Positions 8,784-16,375 of a DNA stretch of 43,001 nucleotides are shown in pieces. The position numbers were made by a program, and so were the translations under genes. The stretch covers positions 1 through 43,001 of the forward strand of contig JADCJN010000015.1 of NCBI GenBank assembly GCA_020247005.1, given 5' to 3'. Source of the DNA: Silvanigrellales bacterium (lineage in GTDB: Bacteria; Bdellovibrionota_B; Oligoflexia; Silvanigrellales; Silvanigrellaceae). The notes under the pieces are model-generated. The model saw nothing but the letters and a program-made list of their open reading frames with translations. It was not told the DNA's origin and made no database searches. Every line of letters begins with the position of its first letter. The first letter of the stretch is position 1.

Positions 8784-9604
8784 AACTTCTTTCCTGGAAT
8801 GTGAATGGAATCCGTTCCGTTTCACGTTACGGATTCGTGGACACCCTTGAAAAAGCCAATGCCGATGTTGTTCTGTTGCAGGAGGTTCGAGCGGAGCCCG
8901 AGCAGTGGCCTGAAGACGCTCGTTTGGCCCTGGCGAACCACTTTGGCTACACGCTTCGCACGTCGCCTGCAGTGAAGAAAGGCTATAGCGGCACAGCGCT
9001 TCTCTTTCGAGACAGCTTTTTTTCGTCGCGAGGAGGCGTTGCCCTGTCGCCCGAGACTCTCGCAGATGAAGTCGCAACCGCTGAGGGCCGATTTTGCGGT
9101 GTCCGTGTGGGGGAGAGGTGCGTGGTGGCCTCTGTGTACTTTCCCAACAGCCAGCGCGAAGGCGTGCGTCTGCCCGTGAAGCTTTCTTTCTGCAACGCTG
9201 TCCTTGCTCAGTGCCGCGCCTGGCGAGCACGCGGACTCCACGTCATTTTGGGGGGCGATTTCAATATCGCACACACGGCCGACGACCTGGCGAATCCAAA
9301 GACAAATACGAAAAATGCGGGTTTCCTCCCCGACGAACGAGCCTGGATGACCCAGTTCTTGGAGGCTGGACATCTGGACACCTTTCGTCTCTTCACGAAG
9401 GGAAACGGCCACTACACATGGTGGAGCAACCGCCCCGGAGTGCGTGAAAAGAACGTGGGGTGGCGCATCGACGCCTTTGTCGTGGACGAGGGCCTACGCC
9501 CTTTCGTGCGCGATGCTTCGATTCTTGCGGAGGTCATGGGCTCGGATCATTGTCCTGTCGCGTTGACGCTCGCTCCTGAGGCTTTTCTGTCATCGACTTC
9601 TTAA
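8780..9604 (+). CDS. xthA: Exodeoxyribonuclease III / AP endonuclease
   Basis: This enzyme of the exonuclease-endonuclease-phosphatase fold cuts DNA 5' to abasic sites and degrades 3' ends in base excision repair. The 274-residue sequence shows every family motif: LLSWNVNGIRSV at the start, VLLQEVRA with the metal-binding Glu, GYSGTALLF, SVYFPN, LGGDFNIAH (Asp/Asn), YTWWSNRPGVREKNVGWRIDAF, and the final GSDHCPVALTL with the catalytic Asp-His pair. Length is typical. The ATG overlaps the phosphoesterase stop. At the 3' end the stop codon shares the palindrome TTAA (9601-9604) with the stop of the convergent secreted-protein gene, so the two transcripts overlap. Confidence 0.95.
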   Translation: MKLLSWNVNGIRSVSRYGFVDTLEKANADVVLLQEVRAEPEQWPEDARLALANHFGYTLRTSPAVKKGYSGTALLFRDSFFSSRGGVALSPETLADEVATAEGRFCGVRVGERCVVASVYFPNSQREGVRLPVKLSFCNAVLAQCRAWRARGLHVILGGDFNIAHTADDLANPKTNTKNAGFLPDERAWMTQFLEAGHLDTFRLFTKGNGHYTWWSNRPGVREKNVGWRIDAFVVDEGLRPFVRDASILAEVMGSDHCPVALTLAPEAFLSSTS

Positions 9605-10224
9605 AAGGGCGCGCAGTTGGGTAAGCCCACCAGAACGTCCTCGGACACGAGCCATGGGGCGCGGTTCGAAGCTCCGTGGGCGATTTGAAGAACAAAAAGG
9701 GGGTCGTACGAGGGGCTCGACTCTATGCCCCTCACAAGGCCGTAGTTCCCATTGGCCTTCAAAAGTGATTGTCCCAAACGCACATCTGCCGCCGGCGTTG
9801 GGTCGCCGTAAGGGCTCGCCACCGAGTGCTCGGCACGCAGTGTCACCTGCGCGCCATCGCTGAGCGTCAGAGTGACGAGTTTCACGAGGTCGTCGTTCTG
9901 TCTCATTTCAAATGCGCTGAGAGGGCTGCGCTCATAGGTGGGGTCGTCGAATGTGGCATCGGCGGCGAGGGTGACAAGGGCCTTTCGACTGTTCGCGTAA
10001 GCCTCTGTCAGGGTTTCCTGGACGACGGGAACACCCGACAGGCGTCGAGTGCCCGCGGGGGCGCTTGTTTCCTCGAGCGCGAAAAGAAAGCGCTGATTTG
10101 GAAGAAACGCGCCCTCGCAAGTTTGCGCGGCAACGCTGGTGTTCGCAAAGCCCGTGATGGCCAACGCAATGGAAATGGAGGCAGACTTCGGTATCGATTT
10201 TGACACAAATTTTGACACAGGCAT
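9601..10224 (-). CDS. Secreted protein with a possible degenerate Hint-like domain
   Basis: The 207-residue product has a long basic N-region and a Sec signal peptide ending about SVAA, cleaved before QTCEG. The mature part has three features reminiscent of Hedgehog/intein (Hint) modules: TLSDGAQVTLRAEHSV near 125 (family: dG..i..T..H.v), AADVRLGQSLL near 145 (family: a..l..GD.l), and a final LVSEDVLVGLPNC (family ends in a hydrophobic strand then HN). The nucleophile and the TxxH triad are not intact, so self-splicing is doubtful. The family assignment is my inference. ATG 10224 is chosen; a TTG at 10266 has no ribosome site. It is last in a minus-strand run, 28 bases after the FAD oxidoreductase. 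Confidence 0.65.
   Translation of the reverse strand: MPVSKFVSKSIPKSASISIALAITGFANTSVAAQTCEGAFLPNQRFLFALEETSAPAGTRRLSGVPVVQETLTEAYANSRKALVTLAADATFDDPTYERSPLSAFEMRQNDDLVKLVTLTLSDGAQVTLRAEHSVASPYGDPTPAADVRLGQSLLKANGNYGLVRGIESSPSYDPLFVLQIAHGASNRAPWLVSEDVLVGLPNCAPF
10197..10220. repeat. 12-bp tandem duplication in a coding sequence
   Basis: The unit ATTTTGACACAA at 10197-10208 is followed by a copy with one mismatch at 10209-10220. It lies in the signal-peptide N-region of the secreted protein and duplicates the residues around KFVSKS. Its size is a multiple of three, so the frame is kept. Confidence 0.7.
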
Positions 10225-10252
10225 GAACGGTCTCACTTGTGAGAGGAAAGAG

Positions 10253-11515
10253 TTAAGAGTTCCCAAGCCGGAAGCGGCGTGGGCTGAGAAGAGGATGCAG
10301 GCGCGACGACGTTCCCGTTTCCACGAGGTCGGCGAGCATGCGTGCAGAAGCCAGCTGCGCCGAAAGTCCGCTCGCTAAAAAACCGCTGGCGCCCAGCACG
10401 CGACCCCAACGTCCGTACTCGCCCACAACAGGAAGTTCGTCGCACGGGAGGCAATCGACTCCAAACCGGGCGGAGTGGAAAACAAGCCCTTCTCGGCGGG
10501 CCAGGGCTTCCCAAGTTGAAAAGCCCAAGCACCGCGCCACAAAGGGGAGTGTTTTGGCGCGGTGGAAGTCGAGCGCACGCGTGCGGAGGCGAGCATCGAG
10601 GGCTCCATTTTTTACCAGTCCGACGCCAGCACCAGGCCAAAGGAAACGTGGGCCCGAGATTCTCAGAGGGAATTTGGGGTCGTGGGGGTTCCAAGCAATG
10701 GCAACATGCCCATTGTGTCCGCGCCAGCAGAGCGGGGAAGTGGATGGGGGTGCTTGAACGGGGGGGCGAACTGCACGTGCGCTTGTTCGTTCGGCAGGTT
10801 GAGAAGAAGGGGAGCTCTTTTTGTCTCGTTCCCAAAGGAACAGAGCATCTGTCATGGGGACGAGAATTTCACTGTAGGCGTCCAAAAGTGTTCCGGTGCC
10901 CGATGCCGTTCCCAAGACGGCGATTTCCGCTTCCACGAGGCGATTGCGGTCTGTTTCCAGGCGGACCCCCGTGGTTGTTTCCACAAGTCGACTTGCCTTC
11001 TCGTGGAAAACACGGGCGCCTGCGCGCACCAAACCCTCGAGAAGCGTCCTGCGCCAGCTTTCCGTGTCGTCTAGTAACAACGCAGAATGGGACTCCTGGA
11101 ACAAAGGAGTGTTGTCTTGGACGCCAAGCGGTGCGAGGCGTGGAGTCAGTCCGAAGTTTTCCAGACCCGAGGCTTTCTGCAGTTCATCTCGTTCGAAAGG
11201 CTCAAGCCCATATCGGAATGCTTGCGCTTCTTGCCAAGCCAATGTGTCGGCGAAGCTTGCCTTGCGCGCGAGCGCGAGACCGTGGGCATGAACCTCGCAA
11301 AGGTAACTTGCCATTTCGTGTCCATGGGCCACTTCCGCGCGTGTGGGAGGATCATTGGGCGAGGGCCAGAACACCCCCAATCCTCCCAGGTTCACTTTGG
11401 AGGCTTCCAGAAGAACGACACGGGCTCCCCCCGCAAGAAGTTCGCGTGCCGCAAAAAGTCCGAGCGCGCCAGCCCCCACAATGCACACGTCGCATCGCAC
11501 CTGGGGTTCCCTCAT
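10253..11515 (-). CDS. FAD-dependent oxidoreductase (DAO family)
   Basis: This 420-residue flavoprotein of the D-amino-acid oxidase/glycine oxidase superfamily has an N-terminal Rossmann FAD motif (VCIVGAGALGLFAARELL, then VVLLEA). The C-terminal FAD-contact motif LPVVGEYGRWGRVLGASGFLASGLS is followed by an AARMLADLV-like helix. The middle is substrate-binding and not diagnostic, so the amine or hydroxy-acid substrate is unknown. No signal peptide is present. I use ATG 11515, which sits 11 bases past the prmA stop with GAGG upstream; a TTG at 11557 would overlap prmA. It is third in the run receiver-TPR, prmA, oxidoreductase, secreted protein. A methyltransferase and a flavoprotein share no evident pathway. 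Confidence 0.85.
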   Translation of the reverse strand: MREPQVRCDVCIVGAGALGLFAARELLAGGARVVLLEASKVNLGGLGVFWPSPNDPPTRAEVAHGHEMASYLCEVHAHGLALARKASFADTLAWQEAQAFRYGLEPFERDELQKASGLENFGLTPRLAPLGVQDNTPLFQESHSALLLDDTESWRRTLLEGLVRAGARVFHEKASRLVETTTGVRLETDRNRLVEAEIAVLGTASGTGTLLDAYSEILVPMTDALFLWERDKKSSPSSQPAERTSARAVRPPVQAPPSTSPLCWRGHNGHVAIAWNPHDPKFPLRISGPRFLWPGAGVGLVKNGALDARLRTRALDFHRAKTLPFVARCLGFSTWEALARREGLVFHSARFGVDCLPCDELPVVGEYGRWGRVLGASGFLASGLSAQLASARMLADLVETGTSSRLHPLLSPRRFRLGNS

Positions 11516-11526
11516 GTCGTGGTGCC

Positions 11527-12516
11527 TCACGAAATCTGACACAGGATGCCGAGCCAATGGCCTTGAGTGCGCACCTCATGCACGCGCACCGAGAGGGTGT
11601 CGAGGAACGCGAGGAACTCTTCTTTTTCAGAGGCCAGGATGCCCGAAAACACAATGTGTGTTTGCGCCGTTGCCTTCGCGAGAATCTCGGGAGCGAGCCG
11701 CATGAGGGGCTTAATTTGAATGTTCGCGAAAATGAGATCGAAACCGGCTTCACTCTTCAGAGCTGGCAGCGCGGCGACAGAGGCTTCCGTGAACACGATG
11801 TTCCCTGCGATTTCGGCGGGCAGGTTTTCGCGCGCATTGTTGATGGCCGTGCGGACACTTTCGGGGTCGATGTCATTGCCCATCAGTTCCCGTGCACCTA
11901 AAAGGGCCGCTGCGATGGCAAGAATTCCGGAGCCTGTTCCGACGTCCAGCACGCACCGCGGCGGCGGGAGATCGAGCAGCATGTCGAGACACACCCTTGT
12001 CGTGTCGTGCTGACCTGTGCCGAAAGCCATGCCGGGGTCGATGACGATTTTGTGCGGTTGCGGAAAATCTTCGAGGCGCTCCCAAGGGGGCAGAATGGCG
12101 AACACGCCTCGGATGTCGATGGGACGAAAAGAAGCTTTCCAGCTTTCGCGCCAATTTTGGTCGGCAAGGAGGCCAATGTGGAACGCGCTTTCTCCGAGGG
12201 ACAAACCGAAGTCGGCCATACGGGCTTGAATGGCCGCGCGCAGCGACTCGAGGTGCTGTCGATTTTCATCGTAGAAGATGACAGGGGAGCCCGCTGCGTA
12301 GGCCTCGTATTGATCGCTGGGTTGGCCGCGCGGGTCGTAGTCCACCTCCGTGTCGCAATCGACAGCGCCCTCTACGAAGGCCGTTTCACCCAGAGCAAAG
12401 AGGAGGTCGACCAGGGCAGACTTACGGGCATCGTCGACGGCAATACGGAGTTCGTAACAGAGAGGATGGAGCGGGTCTGGCGAATTGTTCAAGGCGTCTG
12501 TCGGGTCGTTTTGCAT
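11527..12516 (-). CDS. prmA: Ribosomal protein L11 methyltransferase
   Basis: PrmA methylates lysines and the N-terminus of ribosomal protein L11 using S-adenosylmethionine. Of 329 residues, the first 110 form the variable L11-recognition domain, which is somewhat long. The Rossmann methyltransferase core follows: DPGMAFGTGQHDTTRVCLDML (PrmA signature), motif I VLDVGTGSGILAIAAALLGA, then NDIDPESV, and the NxxxxP-like FDLIFANIQIKPLM. In the last the Pro is displaced (usual NILA.PL), a mild deviation. ATG 12516 has GAGGA about ten bases upstream. It starts 12 bases after the receiver-TPR gene and is followed closely by the FAD oxidoreductase, so all are probably one transcript. Confidence 0.93.
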   Translation of the reverse strand: MQNDPTDALNNSPDPLHPLCYELRIAVDDARKSALVDLLFALGETAFVEGAVDCDTEVDYDPRGQPSDQYEAYAAGSPVIFYDENRQHLESLRAAIQARMADFGLSLGESAFHIGLLADQNWRESWKASFRPIDIRGVFAILPPWERLEDFPQPHKIVIDPGMAFGTGQHDTTRVCLDMLLDLPPPRCVLDVGTGSGILAIAAALLGARELMGNDIDPESVRTAINNARENLPAEIAGNIVFTEASVAALPALKSEAGFDLIFANIQIKPLMRLAPEILAKATAQTHIVFSGILASEKEEFLAFLDTLSVRVHEVRTQGHWLGILCQIS

Positions 12517-12528
12517 AACGGCAGGTCC

Positions 12529-13806
12529 TCAGGCGGCCTGCCCTCGCTCCTGCAGCGACTTTAGCAGGGTCGCCGCGCGGTCATAGCATGGCTCCCGGAT
12601 GAGTGCGAGTCGGATGTATTTCACTGCCTCAGTGATCTTGCCCCACTTCGCATAGGCAAGCCCAATGTTGAAGAAAAGCAGGTGGCTCGAGTCATTTCCG
12701 GGCAAAACGTACTGGGCTTTTTTGTAGTGTTCGATGGATTCCGGAAAGCGACGCTGTTCGACCAGCCGGATGCCCACGGCGTTGAGGAAAGTTGCGAGTT
12801 TTCGTCCGTTATTGCTCCGTGAGAGAAGGGTCTTTGCAGAGGTATAGTCGCCCAAGACGCACTTCACCTTGCCGAGTTCCTCGCGCGCTTCGGGGTAGAA
12901 TTCGTCTATGGCCAGAGCGTCAGAAAACGCTTTTTCGGCCTTCGCATATTCGCCCAAAGCGAAGTGGCACTTCCCAATTTTCGTGAGCCTGTGGAAATTG
13001 CGCTGGTTGTTCGCCTTGAGTTTTTCGAGGAGTGGAAGGGCGTCGGCGTGATGCCCTGTTTGCATGTGAAGGTCGGCGAGCATCTGTAGCGCGTGCAGGT
13101 AGTTTGGGTTTTTTGAGATGCTCCTTCGGAGCCACTGTTCTGCTCCAAGGGTATCGTGTTCCTTCAGGCATTTTTGCGCCACGAGCTCTGCGTAACGTGA
13201 AGAGTCACCCAGGGCCCTCAAGAGGCCTTCCGTTGCTTCCATCTTTGCTTCGTCTGAAATGCGCTCCCAGCAAGACAGAAGTTGTCGAAACCGTTGGATG
13301 GCAAGCTCTTCGGGCGTGCGTGCCCGATCACTTTCACTGTCGTGAACCTTGAGGAGGCGTTTGACGAACTCAATGCCTTCGGCTTCCCATTGGGAGGCCT
13401 TTTCGGGAAGAGGGAACACGAGCTTGCAATGGTACTCTGCGAGGAAAACCGCGTCTTCTCGCGTAATGTGGCGTCCCACCGCAACGGTGCGACGGAGTTT
13501 GCTTTCGCCGACATTGGTTTCGATGTCGCACAGAACGCTTTCCGAGGAACGTTCGGTAATAGACGTCCGCGCGAGGATTTCGTCCATGGTCACAGGGCGC
13601 GAGTGCTCCCAGAGCACAACAATAACGTCTTGCTCTGCCAGGTTATTTTCGGGGGCGCACACGCGCAGCGGGCAGCAGAGTCGCAAACGCGCAGGAACCC
13701 CTGCCTTTTTGAAGGCGGCACGAACCCACTCGCGGATCGATTCGTCTTCACCCACCACAAGGACCCTGAGTGGTGGGACCTTCAACGGCGTCTTCGCTCC
13801 CTGCAT
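12529..13806 (-). CDS. Degenerate receiver domain plus TPR protein (paralogue 1)
   Basis: This 425-residue cytoplasmic protein has two parts. Residues 12-150 look like a response-regulator receiver fold: strand 1 LRVLVVGEDESIREWV keeps the acidic pocket, but strand 3 DVIVVLWEHS has no Asp at the phosphorylation site, and the last strand reads LVFPLPEK. Residues 190-420 form five or more tetratricopeptide repeats, such as LHALQMLADLHMQTGHHADALPLL, CHFALGEYAKAEKAFSDALAI and LFFNIGLAYAKWGKITEAVKYIRLAL. It probably acts as a protein-interaction scaffold rather than a phospho-switch. A paralogue with the same layout lies at 20690-22567. ATG 13806 has AGGAG upstream. It heads the minus-strand run with prmA and is divergent from the PanE-like gene. 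Confidence 0.8.
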   Translation of the reverse strand: MQGAKTPLKVPPLRVLVVGEDESIREWVRAAFKKAGVPARLRLCCPLRVCAPENNLAEQDVIVVLWEHSRPVTMDEILARTSITERSSESVLCDIETNVGESKLRRTVAVGRHITREDAVFLAEYHCKLVFPLPEKASQWEAEGIEFVKRLLKVHDSESDRARTPEELAIQRFRQLLSCWERISDEAKMEATEGLLRALGDSSRYAELVAQKCLKEHDTLGAEQWLRRSISKNPNYLHALQMLADLHMQTGHHADALPLLEKLKANNQRNFHRLTKIGKCHFALGEYAKAEKAFSDALAIDEFYPEAREELGKVKCVLGDYTSAKTLLSRSNNGRKLATFLNAVGIRLVEQRRFPESIEHYKKAQYVLPGNDSSHLLFFNIGLAYAKWGKITEAVKYIRLALIREPCYDRAATLLKSLQERGQAA

Positions 13807-13901
13807 GGTTTCGCGCTCCTCTGTCTTCCTGTGCTACCGTCGGTATCGGAGAGTGGGCCGAGGAATTGAGGCGGTCCTTTCACTGGGGTTCGCTGCTGGG
13901 T

Positions 13902-15014
13902 ATGGTTTCCATTAAACAAAAAGAATTTCATGATGTTGTCGTTGGTCCTGGGGCGTTGGGAACCGCTCTGGCGGCCGTTCTCGCCAGGTGCGGGCCCGTG
14001 GGGCTCCTGGGACGCTCGCCTCCGTCGGGCCCTGTCTTCGTGGAAAACGAACTGGGCACCAGAACACCCGTTTCCCTTCCTCTTTCGCGCACGCCGCAGG
14101 CGCTTCTTCTGCAATTGCCCCCTCGGAATCTCAGAAAATCGCTCGCTGTTTGGGTCACGCTGCCACCCGAAACGGCTGAGCGTGTGGGTGGGGATGCCTT
14201 GTCGGCCTTTGTGCGCGGTGGCGAGAAATCCATTGTGGCTGTGTTTGGAAACAATGGAATCCTTTCTCCGAAAAGGTTCGAAGCCTTTCTTTCCGTCGTT
14301 CCGCCTGACGTGGAAGTCACGTTTCTGCGTGCCATTTTTTTCACTGGATTCCTGCGCGATTGGGATGCCGAGGGGGGCGCAACGCGTGTCCGCCACACAG
14401 GAGGCCAGAGGGTGGTTCTTGGGCCCTTGGTGCCTGCCCGCTCACTGTCTGCAGCCAACAGGGCCCGGGAACGAGCCATCGCGCTCATTGGGAGGCTTGG
14501 GGCCGGGCTCGACTCAGGCAACAGTCCCTACAACAGTCCCTACAACAGTCCCTACAACAGTCCTTTTGCTTTCGAGTGGCGCGACGACGTGCGACGTGTG
14601 GAAATCGTGAAGTTTTACGTGAACGCCATGCTCGCCTTCGGCACTGGACCCCACGCCCTGACGAACGGGACGTTGCACAGTCGCGTGAGTCCGCCGTGGC
14701 TCCTGCGTTGGGCAGAGGTTTTTTCGTTTCTTTTTCCATTAGAGGAGGGAATCATTCCCACCGACGAATTTCTTGCTACCTTGGAAAGGACGATCGTCTC
14801 GACAGCCTCGAACGTGAATAGCGTGAGCCTGGCCGGATCCAGGGGCGACGTCGAAACCCTCCGCGCCTTTGTGGACACTCTCCAGCGGAACGGAGAGCCC
14901 AGCTCCCATCGGAGTGGCCCATCCGGTTTGGCGGAGGACGTCGAGGATTTCCTTACAACGGAGCGAGAGAGGGTGGAGAGGGAATGGGGACTACGAACCC
15001 AATGCAACCCATGA
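13902..15014 (+). CDS. Ketopantoate reductase-like (PanE/ApbA family) protein
   Basis: The 370-residue protein begins with an NAD(P)-binding Rossmann motif (VVVGPGALGTALAAVLAR). FGNNGIL is the family's (Q/N)NG motif, FLRAIFFTGF and TRVRHTGGQRVVLGP follow, and the helical C-terminal domain starts with EIVKFYVNAMLAF, which holds the likely catalytic Lys. Ketopantoate reductase makes pantoate for coenzyme A, but the usual SM..D...GR.TEId motif is altered (VNSVSLAGSRGDVETLRAF), so another 2-oxoacid substrate is possible. A run of NSPY repeats (14520-14567) is inserted between the domains. The ATG at 13902 has only weak GG-rich sequence upstream. The gene overlaps the rhomboid gene by 31 bases and so heads a three-gene operon. 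Confidence 0.75.
   Translation: MVSIKQKEFHDVVVGPGALGTALAAVLARCGPVGLLGRSPPSGPVFVENELGTRTPVSLPLSRTPQALLLQLPPRNLRKSLAVWVTLPPETAERVGGDALSAFVRGGEKSIVAVFGNNGILSPKRFEAFLSVVPPDVEVTFLRAIFFTGFLRDWDAEGGATRVRHTGGQRVVLGPLVPARSLSAANRARERAIALIGRLGAGLDSGNSPYNSPYNSPYNSPFAFEWRDDVRRVEIVKFYVNAMLAFGTGPHALTNGTLHSRVSPPWLLRWAEVFSFLFPLEEGIIPTDEFLATLERTIVSTASNVNSVSLAGSRGDVETLRAFVDTLQRNGEPSSHRSGPSGLAEDVEDFLTTERERVEREWGLRTQCNP
14520..14567. repeat. 12-bp tandem repeat encoding NSPY
   Basis: Three perfect copies of AACAGTCCCTAC (14520-14531, 14532-14543, 14544-14555) are followed by a fourth imperfect copy to 14567. They encode NSPY-NSPY-NSPY-NSPF in the PanE-like protein, between its two domains. A copy-number change would keep the frame and change a linker length. 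Confidence 0.95.
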
Positions 15015-16375
15015 CGGCGGGGGCCGCTGCGCTCCCCCGATCCACGTACATGAGTTACATCCTCATCGGCATCAACGTGGCCGTGTTTTTCGCTCTTCAG
15101 GGGAGCGGGGGCACCACCTACGAGAACCTTTTGCTTTTCGGCGCGAAAGAGAACGGGCTCATTGCCGATGGGCAGATGGGGCGCCTGTTTTTTCCTATGT
15201 TCCTGCATGCGAATGCCCTCCACCTGGGCTTCAATATGTGGGGCATTTACCAGGTAGGCCGGTATCTTGAACTCCTGGTGGGGCCTCGCAAACTCGTGTT
15301 TCTTTACCTTGTGGCGGGCGTCACAGGGAACATGGCGAGTTTCGCTTTTGTCGACCCACTGTCGGTGGGGGCTTCGGGTGCCCTTTTCGGATTTATTTCC
15401 TGTCTATGGGTTCTTCAAAAATACGAAGAGCGTCTTGCCACCGAAATGAACGAGCCCGTACAGAAGTCCACGCTCGGAATGCTCATCGCATTCAACTTCG
15501 TGCTTGGTTTCGTCATCCCCAATATCGACTGGGCCAGCCACTTGGGGGGCTGTCTTGCGGGCATCCTTTTTGGCCTCGCGCTGGTGATGCGGCACCGCTG
15601 GAACCTCAAGGTTCTGGGCGCAGCTCGTTACCTTGGTGGTGCAACGGGGCTCAAAAAACCTCCTGTTTCTTTGCGAGAGTCGTTCTATTTGTGGATGCTC
15701 GTTGCGCTCAATGCGCTCTTGCTCCTGGGTTTCTTGCGGGTTGACGACGTCACGCGTGCCTTTGGACGGGGGACGCTTGCCGCGGCCGAGAATTTCACTG
15801 AACCGAAGGGGGCTGACATGCTCCCGCACTACCGGGTGCTAGTTTCGGCGCCCAAGTCGGAAAGTCGACCAGAGAGGATGCTAGCAGATGCTCTCGCACT
15901 GCACCGTTCCAGCGCCTTTGCCTCGGCGATGCTCTTGTACGACGTGCTTCTCGTGTTCAACGAGCAGGGCATTGGTGGAGAGGCGTTCGTGTCGGGTACC
16001 GTGCGCGCGGCCCTCATGGAAGCACGCGGTTTCGCTCTGGAACGAAGGGGTGTCTCTGACGCCCTCGTTGCGTCTTTTGGCGAGCTCCCTGAACATAGTC
16101 GGGAAGGCCAGGAGGTGTTTTCTGACACGTCACCGCGAGTGTGTCTCGCCCCCGCGAATCTTCTGCGAACCCTTGGCTTTTTCGGTCTCGCAGGCAAGCT
16201 TTTTGAATGTGCCTTTTACTTGGACGTCGCGAACCTCCAAACCGCCACCGATGTGTTCGAGTGCTACTGGCGTATGGATGCGGAAAATAAAAACCAGGTC
16301 CAGAGGTTTCGATTCATCGCTTCGAAGCTCTTGAACCCCGGCGCGGCAAGCCCCAGAGAGGAAGCCCCTGAATGA
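14984..16375 (+). CDS. Rhomboid family intramembrane serine protease
   Basis: This 463-residue membrane protease should cleave transmembrane segments of other proteins within the inner membrane. Residues 15-210 form the rhomboid core: FFPMFLHANALHLGFNMWGIY (oxyanion and loop 1 region), the catalytic Ser in GASGALFG at residue 131, and the catalytic His in SHLGG at residue 186. A further hydrophobic helix near 230-255 (LWMLVALNALLLLGFL) is followed by a soluble tail of about 200 residues without a motif I recognise, possibly helical repeats. ATG 14984 has GGAG five bases upstream and overlaps the previous gene by 31 bases. Its stop overlaps the start of the subtilase (ATGA). That coupling suggests the subtilase is its substrate or partner. 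Confidence 0.9.
   Translation: MGTTNPMQPMTAGAAALPRSTYMSYILIGINVAVFFALQGSGGTTYENLLLFGAKENGLIADGQMGRLFFPMFLHANALHLGFNMWGIYQVGRYLELLVGPRKLVFLYLVAGVTGNMASFAFVDPLSVGASGALFGFISCLWVLQKYEERLATEMNEPVQKSTLGMLIAFNFVLGFVIPNIDWASHLGGCLAGILFGLALVMRHRWNLKVLGAARYLGGATGLKKPPVSLRESFYLWMLVALNALLLLGFLRVDDVTRAFGRGTLAAAENFTEPKGADMLPHYRVLVSAPKSESRPERMLADALALHRSSAFASAMLLYDVLLVFNEQGIGGEAFVSGTVRAALMEARGFALERRGVSDALVASFGELPEHSREGQEVFSDTSPRVCLAPANLLRTLGFFGLAGKLFECAFYLDVANLQTATDVFECYWRMDAENKNQVQRFRFIASKLLNPGAASPREEAPE

Noticed and set aside
10342-11901. 519-codon plus-strand open frame opposite the FAD oxidoreductase and prmA
   Set aside because: Composition is Arg/Gly/Pro/Cys-rich with no motif, while the minus strand has two recognisable enzymes.
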